Shown here in pieces: positions 26,770 to 38,045 of a DNA stretch of 64,000 nucleotides; position 1 is the first letter of the stretch, and the number at the start of each line of letters is the position of its first letter. A model generated the notes under the pieces. It ran no database searches. It saw nothing but the letters and a program-made list of their open reading frames with translations, and was not told the DNA's origin. A program made the position numbers and the translations under genes. Source of the stretch: Isoetes taiwanensis. Lineage: Eukaryota; Streptophyta; Lycopodiopsida; Isoetales; Isoetaceae. The stretch covers positions 17,990,177 to 18,054,176 of the forward strand of contig JAJEKV010000018.1 of NCBI GenBank assembly GCA_021234155.1, in the 5' to 3' direction.

Positions 26770-28020
26770 GACAGCCGAGGATCCCCTCCTTCCGTTCTGG
26801 GGGGCGGGAATGTGGAAGTAGCATCCACATACAAATATTTGGGAGTGGAGTTTGGTCCTACTATGCACTTGGGACACATCCATATTTCTGAAGTTACGGC
26901 GGCCGAAAGCACTATATGCAATGCAAAACAATAGTCATAGAGCGGAGTTGTATGATTGGACCCATCGATCCACACCTGCTCAAAGTCTTAGTGGAGCCTC
27001 GTCCTTTTATACCTGGTTGAAGTATGGGGCCCAATGAGTATCCCTCGCTACTTGAATGACTTGGAGCAGTGCAGAAAGCCTTCTTGGTACGAAAGCACTA
27101 GGGTGAAGTCCACAGTCCCATATCAAATTCTCTGCCCGGCCAGGATTCTTGCCTCTTCTCGGAGGGCGCCCTTTGATCGCCACATTGTCTATTTTTGGAA
27201 GGTGGTCAACATGGGCGATGCTCGTCTCCCAAAACTAGCTTATATCATGGCAATGGGGCCCACAACGCAAGGCTTCTTTGAGGGAAAAGAGAGCTCAATG
27301 GATGGCTAGATGGAATGTGCACCGCACGTGTGCATACATGTGCAACAGAGACAGATCGCCATAGCTTGAGGTAATATCTTGATGCTTGCTTCATCGGCCA
27401 AGCTTTGGGATGCCAGCGCCCTTGAATGTCAAGACAAAGACACACTACCAAATGCCACAAATCCCACATTGGAACGAGGCCCACAATGCTACCCTCGGCA
27501 AGCACCCACTTGCCCATGAAAAGCCTTGCACTCATTGCCTCCATTCACGAGGGGCACATCATCTTCTCGGAATTGAGACAGGCGGATGGATTGGTGAGCC
27601 ACGCCGGGGCGAGCTCTGCCAATCTTTGCCAAATGGGAGTCATTGAGGATGAATCTCATACCCTTCAAAGTTGCCCAAAGATATGATCAAATCCGGACGC
27701 GCTTATCTTTGAGTTGGTCAGGCCACGGCCCGCTTCATGTGACATTGAGCACGGCATCCGTCGACGGATGCTAGGATCATACCTTCCGAGAGGTCATGGA
27801 CATGCGAGATCGCCTATGTCCCCGCACGCGCGACATGTACATACACATTTATTTCATGATGATGTATACTTATGGGTTTGACGACATTCTTATTATCGCA
27901 CGGTTTTCCCTCGAAAACCCTTGAGTGGGTTTTTAACCGGACAATAATAAGTTTCTTCTTGGCGCTCCCTGGGTCCCATAGGCCGATTGGTCTCGTGGGC
28001 GATAAAAACTATTCTATTCT
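26770..28020 (+). pseudogene. 5'-truncated LINE, C-terminal ORF2 remnant
   Basis: This is the end of a non-LTR retrotransposon reverse-transcriptase polyprotein, in several frames. Near 26825 it reads STYKYLGVEF, the conserved block after the RT domain. Near 27630 a zinc-binding-like segment reads CQMGVIEDESHTLQSCP and continues into YDQIRTRL, typical of LINE C-termini. Between them lie long frame-shifted stretches with coding character (27034-27300, 27386-27686). The 3' part runs through 'ccgattggtctcgtgggcg' into an ATTCT-rich tail near 28005-28025, compatible with a LINE ending in a simple repeat rather than poly(A). It lies between two homopyrimidine tracts. Confidence 0.7.
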
Positions 28021-28023
28021 ACT

Positions 28024-28365
28024 ATTCTTTTCCCTTTGCCTTCCACCACGCTTACATTTTTCCATTCTCCTTTCTCTTTTTTCCCGTTTTTTCACATTTT
28101 CCTTTTTTTTTTTTTTCCCACTACCCGCTTTTCCCTTCTCCCTTTTTCCCCTTTCCTCCCCCCCCCCCTCCCCCCTTTTTCACATTCCCTTTTTCCTTTT
28201 ACCTTTTTCTATTTTCCTTTTCTTCCATTTTCCTCCTCTTCCGACCCCTTCTCTCTTCCCCTTTTTCACGTGCACTTTTTCCCTACCATTTCCTCTGCTC
28301 CACCTTCCCTTTTCTTTTCTCTTTCCGTTTCCTTTTTCTCATACCCGTTTTCCCTTCCCTATGGA
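28024..28365 (+). repeat. Homopyrimidine-rich tract 2
   Basis: About 340 bases nearly free of purines on the + strand, including a C11-type run near 28156-28166. Three overlapping long + strand frames here are low-complexity artefacts. With tract 1 it brackets the LINE remnant, suggesting one original tract split by the insertion or repeated tracts tied to the LINE tail. Confidence 0.85.
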
Positions 28366-28546
28366 TCTTTGAGGCACGTTATCATATGAACCTTCAATTT
28401 AAGACTAATCGTAAGGAAATTGATATCCACAAAGGACCAAATAACTCACATCATAAACAATTCCACATCAATAGTGATGAGCAAATTCCACCGGACGTTA
28501 AAGAATGTTGAGCAAATTTGAAGTCGTGGGTAAACTTCTTACTGCA

Positions 28547-28573
28547 CATTCTTCTATTCTATTCTATTCTTTA
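28547..28573 (+). repeat. TTCTA microsatellite
   Basis: A pentanucleotide run of about four to five TTCTA units. The same unit appears in the LINE tail near 28005-28025. Confidence 0.7.
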
Positions 28574-29504
28574 ACCTAAAGATTCTTGCATTTTCATCCC
28601 ACATTCGTGCATTGACACCCCATATTTTGGTTGATTCCACCCTCACAATTGTTGTTACCCTTGATTTCACATTGCAAGGAACACCTCGCTTACTACTTCC
28701 AACCACGGATCTTAAGTCCCAAGGTGTCTCTTGCATATAAATTTGAGCACAAGTAAATACTTTTCATTTTTTATAAGTGTCGGTAATATTTCTTCTTAGG
28801 ATCCTTAACACTAGGAAAGTCAACTGGCAATCTGCTACCATTTGTACGAAATGAAAAAGAAAATAAGACACTTTCTCAAGGCATCCTTTGAACTCTGGCA
28901 TGATTTGCTTTAGATTCTACAACTTTCAATAAGCATCGAAGCACAACAATGTAATTGCAAATATCAACGTAAGACAAGAAGTAAGTACATTCTAATGCAA
29001 AACCTTTAAATTCAAGTTGTTTGTATCTCCATCATCATGGCTTTTACTAATTGGCAATGCCATAAACTTCTTGTAGAATTATGAGAAGTAGGAAAAAGAA
29101 CAAGAATAGTATGAATAAATCATCATAAGACTCAAGAAACTTCCATTTATCAATTCTAGGGAAAGGTTCTTATGCATACATATCATCATGAAGTCCGAAA
29201 TGGTGTTCCATTGAGTTGAATGAATGAGTACAACGATTACATAGGGGTACCAAATGATGAACCGCAAAATGAGTAAGAAATAATAGCATCCTCGATTGCC
29301 TAGTCAAATCCGAGGGTAACACAAAATCTCTTCATAGTGAAGCTAGGCCCCAAATAATGTCAACACGTAAGAAAAAGCCAGAAGATCGTCGCCACACCGC
29401 CCGAACCGCAACTCCAAAAGTACTGCCACTCGTCGGAGTTGTGCCCCAACAAGTCTTACTAAGGTCTCCACCACAATATTACAAGCGTAGACCTTGGCAA
29501 CCAT
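28574..29504. other. No gene recognised
   Basis: No coding feature is supported. Around 29385-29500 the phrase 'ctaaggtctccacc' and related text recur beyond the next element near 29990-30010, hinting at a local duplication. Confidence 0.35.
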
Positions 29505-29974
29505 CCAATGTTGTTAAAAAAACCCATTTTTAAAGTACAAAAATCTTCACGTTTTTAAAGGATTTTATGATTTGGTATGGCCAAAAAACAAAATTGCTAA
29601 TTCTTTGTCTCATACCAACAAGTAAATTATCGCTATTAGAAACTATTAAGTTCAAGTACAAAGATATCATAGCTATTTTGCCATGCAACTCTTAAGAAAG
29701 TTCATAAAAACATTATTTTAGAGGTTAAGATATATAAGAATTCTATATATACAAAGATAAATAAGTTCAAGAATAACATATATTTCAAAAAAAAATCACA
29801 ATCTAAAGGTTTTTAAAGATTTTTAAAGATTTTAAAGTTTTTAAAGATTTTAAGGATTTTAAAGATTTTAACCATATAAAATACAAAGATTTTTTCCAAA
29901 AATTTTAAAAATCTTCAAAAAATCTTAAAAACGTTTTTAAACGTCTTTTATTTTGACGCATTTAACAACATTGG
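29505..29974. mobile_element. 470-bp AT-rich MITE-like element
   Basis: The ends form a 14-bp perfect terminal inverted repeat: CCAATGTTGTTAAA at 29505-29518 and its reverse complement at 29961-29974. The interior is extremely AT-rich. A tandem 'tttttaaagat' array lies at about 29808-29872, and reverse-complement relatives near the right end ('aaaaatcttcaaaaaatctt') make much of the element foldable. There is no coding capacity. A target-site duplication is not clear, so the superfamily is not assigned. Confidence 0.6.
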
Positions 29975-31019
29975 CCAACTCAAAAATAGGTCTTGCTAAG
30001 GTTGCCAAACTCCATCCACTATTTTCGGTAACTCCATCCGCATAGTGAGCTCCTGAGCTAAAAATTGGGCAGCTTTAAAGACACGCCCTCCATGAACAAG
30101 GTGACGCCGGAGCTCTAAAAACCGCAAAAATCACGACAATAGTTGAATGTGTAAGGGTTAGGAGCCACCCACGTGCCAAGTATCGGGGACTATAAACCGG
30201 GCCAACAATATAAGAATTATAGTATCAAAAAGAGAAATGATTCATAGGATTCCCGAAGCCTCCTGACTACACGGATCGGGAATACAAGAATCACAACAAA
30301 GAAATGGGAACAAATCACGAGGATCCTCTGATGCCTTGAGGCTATGCCGAAATCAAGAATTCCAATATCTATAAACAGGCTCGACCGAGGGGGGCTTGCC
30401 CTTGGTGCCCTCCGGCGACAAGTCTATCTTTGAAAAAATGCGAGGATCCATTGGCCAACTGAGAATCAACCTGATAGTAATCAAATAGTCAATAGCTAAT
30501 ACAAGTGACCAAGCACAATAGCACAGCATCAAAATTTGAAAAGACGATCCATGAGGATCCTCGGAAGCCACGGAGCTACGCCGAGATAGGAAAATATAGG
30601 CTCAACCAAGGGGGGCATCCCCTTGGTGCCCTCCAGAAGTGCCATGTGCTGTGCTGAAAAAAATTCAGAAGCCCATTGGACGACACTAAATGAAAAATAA
30701 AACTTATATAGCAGAACAAGAGGTGGGAGGGGGGGAACTCGGTACAACAACAAGATTCAGCTCAGAGGAAATGCCGATGAGGAATGCAAGAAGACACAAG
30801 GCTTTTATAGGAGAAAGGGCCAAAGAAAGCCTGCACTATAGCAAGCTTGTGCCAAACAAAGCCTGGGTCCGAAAGGAAAGCTGGCGCTAAAACCAAGGTC
30901 CGTTTCATTAGAATGATGGTTCTCTTCTATATAACTCCATAGCATTCTACACAACCAACTAATTCAAATCATTTTGTTAAGCACCTAGGCATGAAACGTC
31001 ACAGTAGCTCTTTAGGGTC
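29975..31019. repeat. Local tandem duplication, no gene
   Basis: The segment 30318-30460 is repeated at 30548-30690. Both contain 'gaggatcctc', 'gaccgagggggg'/'aaccaagggggg', 'ccttggtgccctcc' and 'cccattgg'-type text, in direct order about 230 bases apart. The rest shows no supported feature. Confidence 0.55.
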
Positions 31020-31432
31020 AGTATAGATGATGCTCGTCACCCTAGCCTGGCTTATACCATGGCAATAGGGCCACAGTGTCTCAAGGCCTGTTGGAAGGAA
31101 AAGCGAGCTCATTGGCTTGCCAGATAAAATGTGCAGGAGCACAAGTGCAAACAGAGGCAGGCTGCCATAGCTTGAGACAATACCTAGACGCTTGCTTCCT
31201 CAACAAGCTTTGGGATGTCGGCGCTCTTGAACACGTCGAGACAACACATTTCCAGTGCCACATAAACCCCACCTCGAGCGGGCACGCAACGTTACCCGCG
31301 TACTCCATCTACCTATGAAAGACTCATTGCCTCTATTCGCACAGGTGCCCACCGTCTCCAAATTGAGACAGGCAGATGGATTGGGGAGCTATGCCAGGAC
31401 ATGATTTGTTGGTGTTTGGACCGGCTTTACAT
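31020..31432 (+). pseudogene. LINE C-terminal fragment 2
   Basis: It resembles the middle of the LINE remnant at 27215-27600. Protein-level phrases are DARHPSLAYTMAIGP against DARLPKLAYIMAMGP, and LRQADGLGS against LRQADGLVS. Here the stretch RTGAHRLQIETGRW near 31345 is readable, a motif typical of the region before the LINE C-terminal zinc-binding block. Frames shift repeatedly, and neither the RT core nor the terminal CP block is present. Confidence 0.65.
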
Positions 31433-32540
31433 GATCAAGTATATTTGCTATCCTAATCAGTGCAATGTTGTGTAGTAAGAAATTACAAGTCTCATAGTAA
31501 TAATAAGCTTTGTTTTAATAGAAAATTCAACCAAAATGAGGTATTGACATCCCTAGTATTCTAGCTCTTAAAGGATCGAAGACAAGGAACAAAAAAATAT
31601 ATTATGCTTGATTGTGGTAGGTGTGCTCATCCATGTTGAACATGTAAAAGAACAGGATTTATTATTATCATAAGGAATTGAGTGTGAGTAAGGGTGAAAT
31701 ATTACTTCGAGCAAGCCCAATCTAGGGACAAAGACTTTCAAAGCCATCACTTTTACTTTCATTGGTTTAGATTTCACGCTTGAGGGTTGCATTTCTAGTC
31801 AATGATTCAAATCCAAATGTTGTAAACCCTCATGGTAGAGGTAAGAGTCCCCCCCATGGGATTATTATTATGATATGAATGGCCCCATTATTTCTCCAAA
31901 GGGTTATGTAACTTGTAATTTTAGGCCAAGGAGTCCCCCCTAGCAAATTTATAAATAACAACATGGTTTATTAACGACACCTTACCTTATTGCTTAAGGA
32001 AACAATTGGGCCTTAATGTCAATGGGTCAACCTTGAATTGTAATTGTATACGCTATGATGGAGATATGAGTCCATTCCATGGGTAACAAAGTAGCATCTA
32101 GTGTCTTTATTTTCATGTATATCCTTTATATTTTATTACCCATGGAGGTATGAATTTCTAATGGGATTATATTTTTCAATATGAGCCTAACGATCTTAGT
32201 TATGGTATGGTGCTCGAGGGCATGCAAATTAGAAAACATGCCTTGAGCGCCTAATATCTTTATTTTCATGTCTACCCCTTGTATTTTTATTGTATGTAAA
32301 AGTACGAATCCCCTCCAATGGAGTATATTTTTTAATATGAGCCTAGTCTTCTTGGTTGTGGTATGGTGTCAAGGGGTATGTAGATTAGAAACGATTCCTT
32401 TGAATTTTTACATGTACTAGTTTGCTTGATATTTTTGAGTAAATCTAACGTCCTTCAAAAAACAAAAAATATATATACGAGAAAATTAGCACGTCCTACG
32501 GTGCATGTTCCTACGGTGCAAATTCCAATTTTAGCATGTT
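31433..32540. other. No gene recognised
   Basis: AT-rich sequence with short phrases repeated nearby: 'tatttttattacccatggaggtatgaa'-like text near 32130 and again near 32280. These suggest an old local duplication of ~130 bases. No coding feature is seen. Confidence 0.4.
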
Positions 32541-32544
32541 CCCA

Positions 32545-33003
32545 TGGTGCAAGTTCGAATTTTAGTTGAGATTCTCTTAGATTCCCCCTAAGTTCTATGA
32601 CATCCTAGTAGATTTGCTAGATTTGCTTACATTTTATGATATTCCCTTAGATTGTGTTATATGTTTCTAAGATTCCATTAGATTTTATAAGAATTCCTTG
32701 GATTCTCTTAAATTTTGTGAGATTCCCTTAGATTCTCCAAGGCCTCATGAAGATTCTTTAGTTTCGATAGATTGCCTTATATTTTATGAGATTCCTTTAG
32801 ATTTTTTGAGATTCCCCCTCAAATTCTATGGGGTTCCCATAGATACCTTTAGGTTTGCTTAGATTTTATGAGATTCCCTTAGATTTCATGCATATTTTCA
32901 TTGAATTCCTTCATACTCTATGAAGATTCCTTTGGGTTCTCCAAGATTCCATTAGATTTATAAGAATTCTTTAGATTCACTTAGATTGTGTGAGATTCCC
33001 TTA
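32545..33003 (+). repeat. Degenerate GATTCCCTTAGATT tandem repeat
   Basis: The phrase 'gagattcccttagatt' and variants ('gattccattagattttat') recur every ~20-35 bases across the stretch. The right end, from 'ccattagattta' onward, matches 42148-42200, showing that it belongs to the same repeat family as the TTCTAGAA blocks near 42 kb. Confidence 0.75.
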
Positions 33004-33004
33004 G

Positions 33005-33111
33005 TTCTAGAACATTGTAGCTAGAACATTCTAAAAGGTTCAATGTTCTAGGAAGTTTTGATATTCTAGAAAGTTCTAGAATGTTCTAGAACATTTTAGA
33101 ATGTTCTAGAA
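33005..33111. repeat. TTCTAGAA array (HSE-like), copy at 33 kb
   Basis: Palindromic TTCTAGAA units repeat with a strict 10-bp period. From 33064 to 33111 there are ten consecutive pentamers alternating TTC and GAA with 2-base spacers; nine are exact and one is TTT. This register equals the heat-shock-element consensus (nTTCnnGAAn). A shorter, less regular run precedes it at 33005-33048. The block is nearly identical to 42200-42307. HSF binding is inference; a purely structural satellite would look the same. Confidence 0.85.
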
Positions 33112-36100
33112 TAAGCTTTCTTTATATTTCTATAGATTCCCTTATGTTTTATGAGATTGCCTTAGATTTCATAAAAAATACAGGTCTTCAGACCTTAGGA
33201 TTGCCCTCCGACGCCTGAGTGAAAGTGTGTTTTCATGTTTGTTGTTGCCGTTTCATTTTCATGGTTTTTGTTGGGTCATATGATGTGTGGGGGATTATTA
33301 ATGGTCTGAACGATGGGTTTTGTTTTGTGTTATTTTGTTTATAAATTGTTCATGGACCAAGCCTGTTTCTAATATGGTGCTTATGACTTTTATATACCTT
33401 GTAGCAAGAGGAATTATTTTGTTGTTTTTATGTTTTAAAGCATGAACTACAGTTCCAAGACCTAGATATGAGACCTTTAGGAATGATAGCCATATATGAG
33501 CATTGATACAGGCGGTGTAGTGCAATTTCTATGTTTTAAGTTTGGACCAGTAGATGGGCAAGACTAAGAGTGTTAATTTGGAATTTCATTGATATGGTGT
33601 AAGAATGGTATGAATATGATGTAAGAATGCTTGAGTCATAATTTATTGCCTAGATGTATTGTTGGATACTAGTAGCTTAAGTTTAAGATGTAATCACTTG
33701 CACAATCTCTAGCATATAGTCAAAGAGAATGAAGCAATACCCTTGCGAATTATATTTTTAAGGAAGTAGAGCATGATATGTAAAAGGTTGTGCATGGGGA
33801 GTTAGTTAAGCCATATATATCGTAATCAATTTTATAAGCTTAAATAAACATAGAGTACGTGTGAGAGCTATAGTAGAACATGGATGTTCAACCAAACTAG
33901 GACTGTAACATCTGCTTTTGGAGAAGGAAAGTGAAAAAAGAATTATGGCACTATGGACACCAAAGGCATGAATCCCACAAGCTGTAATCTTGGCTCTAAT
34001 CGTGACAAGACATGGAGGTCGCTTTAGGCATATAAGGTTGTTGGACATGAAGCTTAGATTTCTTTAGTTGAAGTTGGAATTATTATAGGTATAAAAAAGT
34101 GGCATGTGTGTTACATGGTAGTGAGCATAAGATGTTAATCAATAGTCCCTTGGATAGAGATCATTTTGTTGAGGTTGTTGATGTTGTTGATGTATGCAAA
34201 ACCATTGTTTGTTCTAACACGTGTTGGAATTATATAGGCGTAATGAAGAATGTCAATTAATAAGCTTTGTTTGTAACAAAGTGACGCTCTGTACATTGTC
34301 TTCATTGAGTGTTACAATTTATCTGTCTTTATGTAAGGTTACTAGTAAGTTATGCTACCATTGCATTCTATGTAACTGGTTTTGTGTTTTTGCCATAAAT
34401 TTGCATTTCATTATAACCATATATACTAAGAAAGGCTAACTTTTAAGTGGAGATGGAAACCAGACTAGATGAATTGCGTCATGGGGGCCACAAGGATGGC
34501 GTGATCATAAGGGGAATTGCCGACTTAATTGCATGGTTTCGGGCATGCTTTTTGAGATTAAGGATTTGTTTTTAAGACTGGCAATGTCGGTAACGCTTTG
34601 AATGACTAGAGTGTAGTTTGTTTACTGATAATATGTGCACTAAATTTCGATGGGCTTGCACGGTTCAACGGGAGTGGAGAGGACTTGCTGCCAAATATTA
34701 TCCAAAAGAGGATTTTTTTTTTCATTGAGGATGTCCTTACTCCGTATTTTAATCCAATTCTTGGGACCTTAGAAGTAGAGTTTCACCAATCCATCCATTC
34801 TAGATCACTCAAGGGCTTGTTGGAGTTGTTGATAATATTCAAAAAATTAGCCTATCCAATAAACTAGTGTTAAGCTTAAGTAAGTTCTTCTTTTCTTCTG
34901 ATCCGATTTGTTGTTGATAGTCAAAAGTTACAAAGAGTGACTTGATGGGCTTCATTATTGACTGGTAAATTGACTTGATGGGCTTCATTATTTACTCAAA
35001 CTTTTGTATTCACATCAAACATGTTGGTCAACCTAGCTAATAGCTGATGCAATTGGATTGCAAATAACTGGATTACTAGTTAACTATTTGGATGTCAAGG
35101 GGAGGACACAATATTAGTGGCATTACATAACATCATAACATCGCACACAATAGCTTATTTGATACACTTGATTGTAGCTATAGTATTAGTCTCATTCTTA
35201 TAAACATCCTTTGCCATAGATGGATTTGCATTTGCTTACTACACTAAGTCAAGATTTTGACACATTTTACAAGTGCTATGTACTAGAGCGCAATTCATTA
35301 AATCAAGATTTTGATACATTTTACTAGTGTCAACAACAAGAAAATGTTGTTAATACATTTTGATCAAAAAAATGTTGTTGATACAGCATTTGACCAAAAG
35401 GATTCTATGAGGATCTTGAACTTGGTACATGATCCTATTCTCTCACATACTATGTGCTTGACATAATTTTAAATGCACTACCTGACTCACAAGAATGAGA
35501 AGGTGAAATTAATTGCAAATACCTAGCTAAGTCTTCCATTCCACTCATTGAAATCCCCGCCAGCTTCGATTCCATAAACATTGCATAATTCCTCCTTAAC
35601 ATCGTCTCTTGATTTGTTAGGGTAGAAAAGTATTAACCGCTACTGCCTCATTGTGTATTTGCTTTAAGATCTCCTCCTGCATTTGCATAACATTTGAACC
35701 AACTGTCCTTTTATGTATGAAATAAAGAATCTTACTTTAATCATTTTTGTGATCTTGCCATCCACAAAACGGAAATGCCTTAATGCCTTCCCGTATTTTA
35801 AATGCACAACCAAAAACTACATGATACATGTCAAGATGCTACTATGTTCAATACAAAATGCTCCACTAAATTTTCCAAATGCCAAACTGAAAACTTGTTG
35901 TCCCTAACTCTTGCTATTTGAAGACACGAGTCTTTGCAATAAACATGCACATCACATTAGTTTCCTTAAAATTTCCTTGAGTGCAGGAAGATCAAAAGGT
36001 GACAAGGGTCTCTTATGTTCATTGTATAACACGAATCTTCAATATATGTCGCACTTCAGTGTCTTTTTAACTCTGCCTTTCATATAGTTATATGCGTGTT

Positions 36101-36600
36101 TCCAATAGCCATATAACTTTGTTTCACAAAGCTATAGAATATTCTATTCATTTGCCTACATTGCAGAAGAAAATGAAGATGCAACAACATTTGCAGTATT
36201 TCTTAATCCATGCACGCTAAGAGTACGTACAGCCATGGAGAATGCTTGCTTGTAAATTTAAATTCTCCCATCCACTGTTGCCCCAATTTCCAAGCACAAA
36301 GCCTACATTCCAGAGGGTTGGCATTTGTATTGACGCCACTGGTTGCATAAACTTGACAGAATTTGCCACATCATGCTTGAAGCAATTATCATATAGGTTC
36401 TAAATAAAAAACATCAAGACTTGATCATATACTTGTCAAAAAAGCTTCCAGCCAGATTTCACATGTCTTCCATAAGGGTGCTTCCTCAATAAGATGAATA
36501 TCTTTATTCTTGCAAATCCTTCATGGGAGATACAAGAAACGATTTAAATACTTGGCATGGCAGAAGTGCATATAAGACAAACAATTACACAAACAAAAGA
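33112..36600. other. No gene recognised
   Basis: About 3.5 kb of AT-rich sequence without a supported gene. Small direct repeats occur: 'gacttgatgggcttcatta' twice at 34938-34990, and 'atcaagattttga..cattttac' with 'aatgttgtt' motifs at 35250-35380. A minus-strand open stretch near 35500-35620 has weak gag-like character, but I cannot support it. Confidence 0.4.
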
Positions 36601-37316
36601 CACAATATGAACAAACTGTCTATCTCTGCACATTCAATAGACCTTGCAGGCAAATAACTTGCCAGTCAATATTGGCATCACGAAAGGCTTCAACATTTAC
36701 AGGCATCTTGAGTTCCAACACACATCCCCATTTCAAAATCAGGTAAAGGATCCATCTCTCGGTCAGTCTCTTTGGCAAATCCAGATCCACTGGGAGAACA
36801 ATTCCATGCTGACAATCTGCCATCTCATGTTATAGTTTCAATAAACATACACAACTTTTTAGAAGACGTAGTTTTCTAAGCCTGTTCATTGACAAGCTTG
36901 CGATGGCAGCATTTAAAACCTACTAGGCCATAATGGTTACGTGTTAGTCAAGAAAAAATATGGTATTTTAGCACCTCTCAACAAATATAGAAAGCAATGG
37001 AATGACAGTTCCTAATCCAATATGTGACTACAGGATGCATCTATTGGAGAGGACAAACCACATGATGACATTGTCTAGTGGAATATGAAATGCAGTAGAA
37101 AGCCAAGAAAGAGCCAGATGGGGACGTCTTCTAGTAGGGATAATGGGAACGGAAAGAAGTTTGCCATCCTCTCTAATAAAATCTGGACACTCATTTGGTC
37201 TTCTAGTAGCACAAGTCTTCATATCTACTCTAATCATATAGATAAAAGATTTGTTTAAGCGATAATAGCATTGACTTTTTTTAGAAATCAAAAACTTAAA
37301 AATTTAGAATACTTAC
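36601..37316 (-). other. Possible intron/exon remnants, unidentified
   Basis: Two minus-strand open stretches look mildly protein-like: 36620-36823 and 37028-37230 (RRPNECPDFIREDGKLL and LSWLSTAFHIPLDN). They lie downstream of the aminotransferase exon on the same strand and could be its 3' exons, but I cannot match them to that family. They are given as a hint, not a call. Confidence 0.2.
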
Positions 37317-37427
37317 TCTATTATTAGGTCTCTAATAATACCAGGTAATACCCCATCTTGTAGACAAGCAGTATGAATAGATAAGTCTCCAAGTTCACTG
37401 GAGGCATTTTTCTCTGATGTGGCATCC
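37317..37427 (-). CDS. Class IV aminotransferase exon fragment
   Basis: An isolated exon of 111 bases on the minus strand, between an acceptor (TTTTCTTCAG, just above 37427) and a perfect plant donor (GTAAGT, 37311-37316). It encodes GDLSIHTACLQDGVLPGI followed by IRDLIIE. That corresponds to the block of PLP-dependent class IV aminotransferases in which TP/TA..LxDGVLPGI.R..vIE precedes the C-terminal strand. Family members include branched-chain aminotransferase-like proteins and aminodeoxychorismate lyase. The residues upstream (DATSEKNASSEL) look like a linker. The rest of the gene is not found nearby. Only ~17 bases beyond the acceptor, an unrelated gene fragment starts on the opposite strand. 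The exon therefore looks like a piece of a gene moved here with part of its introns. Confidence 0.5.
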
Positions 37428-37443
37428 CTGAAGAAAATGCGCC

Positions 37444-38045
37444 TTGTCTAGATACTATGGCCTGGCTGCAGATAATGTTTTGCAGCTTATCCTTGTAACT
37501 CCAGATGGAAAGATCAGAATTTCCAACATATGCCAGAATCATGAGCTCGTTTGGTGGCAGAGGATGTACCTTTGGTGTGGTCATGTGGGTCACATTTCGA
37601 ACATTTCATGCACTGCAAAATGTCATAGGTGCATCCTATGTTATCATTTCTAGTAGTATTCTTCCCAAAATGATGACTTTGTCTACCAGTTCACTTCCAT
37701 CACTATGCAGTCAGCAGATTTTGGTTGATCTGCCTACTTCGCAATTGGCCTGTCTTACTTTACTCTCCAATACCTTGTACCTAACAAGAACTTATCATCT
37801 GCACAAGCATCTTTGGCTCCCTTTCTAGAGTATGTTAATGTTCATCGCCAAATCAGTCTCACTTATTCCTCTTTCAGCTCTTATCCATCCTTTCGAGCAC
37901 GGCACACCTTTGCCCAATGATCTATAAATCTTGGAGTCTGCATCTCGATTAATCCCTAGAACTACAATTGTAGAGGGGCCTACAACTCTAACTCAAATCT
38001 TCATGAATGGTCTAAGGAATTAAGGCCTGCAAGAAGGACTTGTAG
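37444..38045 (+). pseudogene. FAD-linked (berberine-bridge/isoamyl-alcohol-oxidase type) oxidase fragment
   Basis: This is a decayed part of a covalent-flavin FAD-linked oxidase. In order it shows: YYGLAADNVLQLILVTPDGK near 37450; NHELVW followed by a glycine-rich turn in a second frame; CTFGVVMWVTFRTFH near 37560; SYFTLQYLVPNKNLSSAQ near 37750, then ASLAPFLEYV; and ASRLIPRTTI near 37943. These match the FAD-binding half and substrate-side strands of fungal isoamyl-alcohol-oxidase-like and BBE-like enzymes. There are at least three frameshifts and two stops. The N-terminal GGH...PL segment and the C-terminus are missing. The left edge lies against the opposite-strand aminotransferase exon. 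The wording of the motifs is closer to fungal-type than to seed-plant BBE proteins, which is an impression, not a measurement. Confidence 0.65.

Noticed and set aside
27872-28511. Three overlapping + strand frames of 117-174 codons rich in Phe, Pro and Ser
   Set aside because: They translate a homopyrimidine tract; stops are rare there because stop codons contain purines. It is a composition artefact, not a protein.
32545-33111. CRISPR-like repetition
   Set aside because: The repeats are degenerate, lack constant-length unique spacers and occur in plant DNA; this is a tandem repeat.
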